Shown here piece by piece: positions 59,311 through 61,590 of a DNA stretch of 61,590 nucleotides. Source of the DNA: JALCOL01 sp022649665 (lineage in GTDB: Bacteria > Bacillota > Bacilli > Lactobacillales > Enterococcaceae); the NCBI GenBank assembly GCA_030372335.1, contig JAUDCW010000015.1. One strand, 5' to 3'. The notes beneath the pieces are model-generated. The model was not told the DNA's origin. It saw only the letters and a list, made by a program, of their open reading frames with translations, and did no database searches. Both the position numbers and the translations under genes were made by a program. Every line of letters starts with the position of its first letter. The first letter of the stretch is position 1.

Positions 59311-60306
59311 ATGAAAAAAATTAATTCCCAGGATGTTGGCACGTTCTCAGTGACAGAAAAACGTGAGCTCGGTACCGAGCTGCGCAAGGTCGTCTCTGCC
59401 GCGATCAGCAGTTTGATGGATATACGCGAAGAAGTTGTTGCTTTGGATGCCGATCTGGGCGGCGCGAGCAGTTGGACAAGCATCGCCAACAGACATCCGG
59501 CGCAATTTATCAATGTCGGGATCTCCGAAGCGAACATGGTTGGAGTCGCTGCGGGGTTGAGTGCTAATGGATTCGTCCCTTTTATCCACACATTCGGGCC
59601 ATTTGCTACGCGACGAGTACTTGATCAGCTCTATCTTTCGGGGGCATACTCCAAAAATACGATCAATATTTGGGGATCCGACCCGGGTTTTACTGCGGGA
59701 TTCAATGGCGGAACACATACAACATGGGAAGATGTCGCCATGTTGCGGTCGATTCCCGATGTAGTCATCTGTGACGCGGCGGACGCGGTGCAGATGGAAT
59801 GGATCATTCAGGAATTCGCAAAGCTTTCTGGCATCCATTATGTTCGCGGCAATCGGAAAGGCATCCATGATATTTACGCAGCAGGTTCAAAATTTGAGCT
59901 GGGGAAGGGAAATGTTCTTAGAAAAGGTGAAAACCTGTTGCTCATTGCTGCCGGACAATTGGTTTATGAAGCACTGGAAATCGCTGAGTTGCTGGAAAAA
60001 GTCGGAATTACTGCGACTGTAATTGATATGTTCACGATCAAACCGCTTGATCAGCAAATAATTTTGGACAATTTGGCAGCGGTATCTGCAATTGTAACGA
60101 TTGAAAATCACTCTATATATGGCGGGCTAGGTTCGGCAGTCGCTGAAGTTTTAGCCGAGAATGCGGTCGGAAAGCCGCTGAAACGTATTGGCGTCGATAA
60201 TCGTTTTGGACAGGTCGGGACTCCGGCTTTCTTGCAGCAAGAGTTTGGCCTGACCACCCAAATAATGGAAAATGAGATTTTATCTTTTATGGAAGAAATC
60301 AAATGA
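59311..60306 (+). CDS. Transketolase, C-terminal subunit
   Basis: A 331-residue half-transketolase with the pyrimidine-binding domain (about 20-180; VALDADLGGAS, FINVGISEANMVGVAAGLS, HTFGPFATRR) and C-terminal domain (about 190-320). ATG 59311 is chosen since AAAGGAG lies 9 bases upstream; the longer frame begins with GTG. Together with the upstream subunit forms the ThDP enzyme dedicated to this PTS operon. Confidence 0.92.
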   Translation: MKKINSQDVGTFSVTEKRELGTELRKVVSAAISSLMDIREEVVALDADLGGASSWTSIANRHPAQFINVGISEANMVGVAAGLSANGFVPFIHTFGPFATRRVLDQLYLSGAYSKNTINIWGSDPGFTAGFNGGTHTTWEDVAMLRSIPDVVICDAADAVQMEWIIQEFAKLSGIHYVRGNRKGIHDIYAAGSKFELGKGNVLRKGENLLLIAAGQLVYEALEIAELLEKVGITATVIDMFTIKPLDQQIILDNLAAVSAIVTIENHSIYGGLGSAVAEVLAENAVGKPLKRIGVDNRFGQVGTPAFLQQEFGLTTQIMENEILSFMEEIK

Positions 60307-60314
60307 CGATCTAA

Positions 60315-60364
60315 AACAACGATTCGCTGCAGTGGACAATGATCTGCAGCGAATCGTTGTTTTG
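60315..60364. terminator. Bidirectional terminator
   Basis: An 18-pair perfect stem, 60315-60332 with 60344-60361, with flanking A and T tracts. It ends the PTS-transketolase operon and the minus-strand YxeA-type gene. Confidence 0.9.
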
Positions 60365-60386
60365 TATATTGGGACTTATGAAAAAA

Positions 60387-60779
60387 CTATTTCAGTTTCT
60401 CCAAAATGTCTTGTGAAACGTCTTTTTCTTGCAAGAGATAAGGACCTTTTGTAATGCGGTTTTTGCTGATTTCCGCTTTTGCATAAGTGCCAGGCGTAAA
60501 AGGCTGAATATTAGCGTCGCCAGATAATTCAAAAGTCATTTTTTGGGTTTTGCCGCTTTCAGTGACGAATTCAAAAGTATAAGGATAGGAATATTCTCCG
60601 GCGACGACTTTTCCGTCAATATCTTTCGTGGGAACTCTTTTCGGGACTTCTGCGGGAATTTTCGTATAGGCTGTCACACCAGCGTAAGTGTCTTGATAAT
60701 AAGACCAGCTTTTAAAAATAAGCAGGCCGATCCCGATCGCTGCAGCGCCAAGAGCGATTCGTGTCATTTTTTTCTTCAT
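60387..60779 (-). CDS. YxeA-family (DUF1093) protein
   Basis: A 130-residue protein with one N-terminal hydrophobic segment (about 8-25) and a beta-rich exported domain that contains YYQDTYAG near 27-34 and PYTFEFVTESGK. This matches the YxeA/DUF1093 group of small secreted or membrane-attached proteins. No activity is known. Monocistronic, divergent from cspA-type gene. Confidence 0.82.
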   Translation of the reverse strand: MKKKMTRIALGAAAIGIGLLIFKSWSYYQDTYAGVTAYTKIPAEVPKRVPTKDIDGKVVAGEYSYPYTFEFVTESGKTQKMTFELSGDANIQPFTPGTYAKAEISKNRITKGPYLLQEKDVSQDILEKLK

Positions 60780-60999
60780 GGATTTCCCTCCGTTTTCATT
60801 GTGTCTGACTTTGCAGTCAGTGTAGCAAAGGGAAGAAAAACTGTATTCAGTCTGAAGACCGAAATATATTTAAACAAATCGATTGCTTTTTATTTCAGAC
60901 GTGCTATACTAAGCAAGTAATACAAATTTGATATGTGAAATAGTAAAACAAGAAATTGATATACTTTCTTTACACATCACCTTTTATTGCAAAAATAAT

Positions 61000-61015
61000 T
61001 TACACAGATGTGTAA
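61000..61015. promoter_or_regulatory. Palindrome in cold-shock gene leader
   Basis: TTACACA (61000-61006) and TGTGTAA (61009-61015) are perfect complements around two bases. Another TTACACA lies at about 60970. The palindrome is just upstream of the GGAGG ribosome site, so it could be an operator or an RNA hairpin controlling translation. The 254-base gap before cspA otherwise shows no gene. Confidence 0.5.
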
Positions 61016-61033
61016 TATGGAGGTATTTTATTT

Positions 61034-61234
61034 ATGAATAACGGAACAGTTAAATGGTTCAACGCAGACAAAGGCTTTGGTTTTATCACTGGTGAAGACG
61101 GAAACGATGTATTCGTACATTTCTCCGCAATCCAAGGAGACGGCTACAAGACTTTGGACGAAGGCCAAGCTGTCACTTATGAAGTCGAAGAAGGCCAACG
61201 TGGACCTCAAGCAGTTAACGTTGTTAAAGCTTAA
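61034..61234 (+). CDS. Cold-shock protein, CspA family
   Basis: A 66-residue RNA chaperone of the CspA family. The two RNA-binding motifs are present: KGFGFIT (RNP1) and VFVHFSA (RNP2). Nearly the whole protein is one OB-fold beta-barrel. It binds single-stranded RNA or DNA and prevents structure formation, in cold and in normal growth. Preceded by a long AT-rich leader and a palindrome. Confidence 0.96.
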   Translation: MNNGTVKWFNADKGFGFITGEDGNDVFVHFSAIQGDGYKTLDEGQAVTYEVEEGQRGPQAVNVVKA

Positions 61235-61251
61235 TCAAGACTGACTACGTA

Positions 61252-61284
61252 CACCAAAGAGCATTTGCTCTTTGGTGTTTTTTT
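61252..61284 (+). terminator. Terminator of cold-shock gene
   Basis: An 11-bp perfect stem (61252-61262 with 61267-61277), 4-base loop and T run. Confidence 0.92.
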
Positions 61285-61300
61285 GGTTCTATAATATTTA

Positions 61301-61338
61301 GTGTTGGTGGAAAATCCTTCGGGTTTTTCTTCCAGCAC
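61301..61338 (+). repeat. Hairpin at the left end of an ISL3-type element
   Basis: Imperfect arms GTGTTGG (61301-61307) and CCAGCAC (61332-61338) with internal pairing around TTCG, followed by a T-run. Terminator-like hairpins at IS ends can block outside transcription into the transposase. The terminal inverted repeat itself is not definable from one end. Confidence 0.4.
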
Positions 61339-61430
61339 TCTTTTTTATTCTTGAGGATAGAAATAGAGATATCCAAACTGATAGAATGTAGTCGACAAAA
61401 ACCAAAGTCATCAGGAAAGGATATCTCCAT

Positions 61431-61590
61431 GGATCATCATACTAGAAAACTCTTAGGTTTAACAGATAAAAATCTCTCTTTCAGCGAAAATTGGCTGACC
61501 GAACGAAAAGAAGACCGGCTGACGGTCCACGTGATCCGGGCAACGCTCAGCTATCGCCCAGCCGCCTGCCGCAAATGCGGGACCAAAAAT
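61431..61590 (+). CDS. ISL3-family transposase, N-terminal fragment at window edge
   Basis: The first 53 residues of a transposase, open to the window end. The start MDHHTRKLLGL, the segment ERKEDRLTVHV and the beginning of a zinc finger, CRKCG (Cys47 and Cys50), match the N-terminus of IS204/IS1001/IS1165-type transposases. AGGATATC lies just upstream. Whether the rest is intact cannot be judged. Confidence 0.8.

Larger units (their letters stand above)
61285..61590 (+). mobile_element. ISL3-family insertion sequence, left part only
   Basis: The region from just after the cspA terminator to the window edge holds a hairpin and the beginning of a transposase gene. The element continues past the right edge. 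The exact left boundary is uncertain because no inverted-repeat partner or target duplication is visible. Confidence 0.65.

Noticed and set aside
1..61590. CRISPR arrays, tRNA and rRNA genes
   Set aside because: No regularly spaced direct repeats and no tRNA cloverleaf or rRNA signature were noticed on reading; a dedicated scan was not possible.

Overview
The window reads as chromosomal DNA of a low-to-mid GC lactic acid bacterium, most likely an Enterococcus or a close relative. The evidence is a WxL/DUF916 cell-surface operon with a Mga-like regulator, NagE-type and ascorbate-type PTS systems, near-perfect CcpA cre sites, lactate and pyruvate oxidases, AAGGAGG ribosome binding sites and frequent TTG/GTG starts. 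No rRNA, tRNA, CRISPR array or prophage was recognised. A truncated ISL3-type transposase lies at the right edge.

Layout, left to right. (1) 192-3054: type I methyltransferase HsdM and specificity subunit HsdS, minus strand, no hsdR in view. (2) 3240-10425: an RpiR regulator divergent from a tightly coupled five-gene operon: GH4 6-phospho-alpha-glucosidase, NagE-like PTS IICB, divergent NagA-like deacetylase, PLP-dependent C-S lyase family enzyme, M20 amidohydrolase. Together these could dismantle an alpha-linked N-acyl-glucosamine carrying a cysteine, such as mycothiol or bacillithiol. This is the strongest candidate here for an undescribed pathway. (3) 10788-18341: WxL surface-complex operon (large beta-helix WxL-like protein, short sortase-type anchor protein, three small WxL proteins, DUF916 protein, an unknown secreted protein, Mga-like regulator). 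(4) 18500-21456: lactate oxidase, metallo-beta-lactamase-fold protein and flavodoxin/ferredoxin fusion. (5) 21584-27382: Fur-box-preceded operon with a methyltransferase, a FecCD-type ABC importer, a divergent MoeA and a DUF364 protein. (6) 27505-36549: mixed housekeeping and stress genes: a methyltransferase, pyruvate oxidase, DNA repair enzymes (Ogt, AlkA, hypoxanthine/uracil glycosylase), a guanidinium exporter with a structured leader, a MerR/TipAS regulator, two alpha/beta hydrolases and a TVP38 protein.

(7) 36534-40249: a complete ECF transporter (S, T, A1, A2) divergent from a TudS/DUF523-like cysteine-rich protein. (8) 40413-46201: GntR-ABC operon ending in a 50-residue small ORF, a WYL regulator, two tandem Mor-like HTH proteins, and two zinc-ribbon membrane proteins, one with a serine beta-lactamase-like domain. 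(9) 46249-54018: two-component system divergent from an envelope/polymer operon (GT2-GtrA, phosphodiester glycosidase, VTC-domain protein, DUF4956, Cthe_2159-type lipoprotein), with an 11-bp tandem repeat in the shared intergenic region. (10) 54127-54396: zinc-independent ribosomal protein S14. (11) 54741-60306: PRD/EIIA regulator, ascorbate-type EIIB and EIIC and split transketolase, with a cre site inside the promoter. (12) 60387-61590: YxeA-family protein, cold-shock protein and the start of an ISL3-type insertion sequence.

All calls come from reading the translated sequence. Family names rest on remembered motifs, not on database searches.
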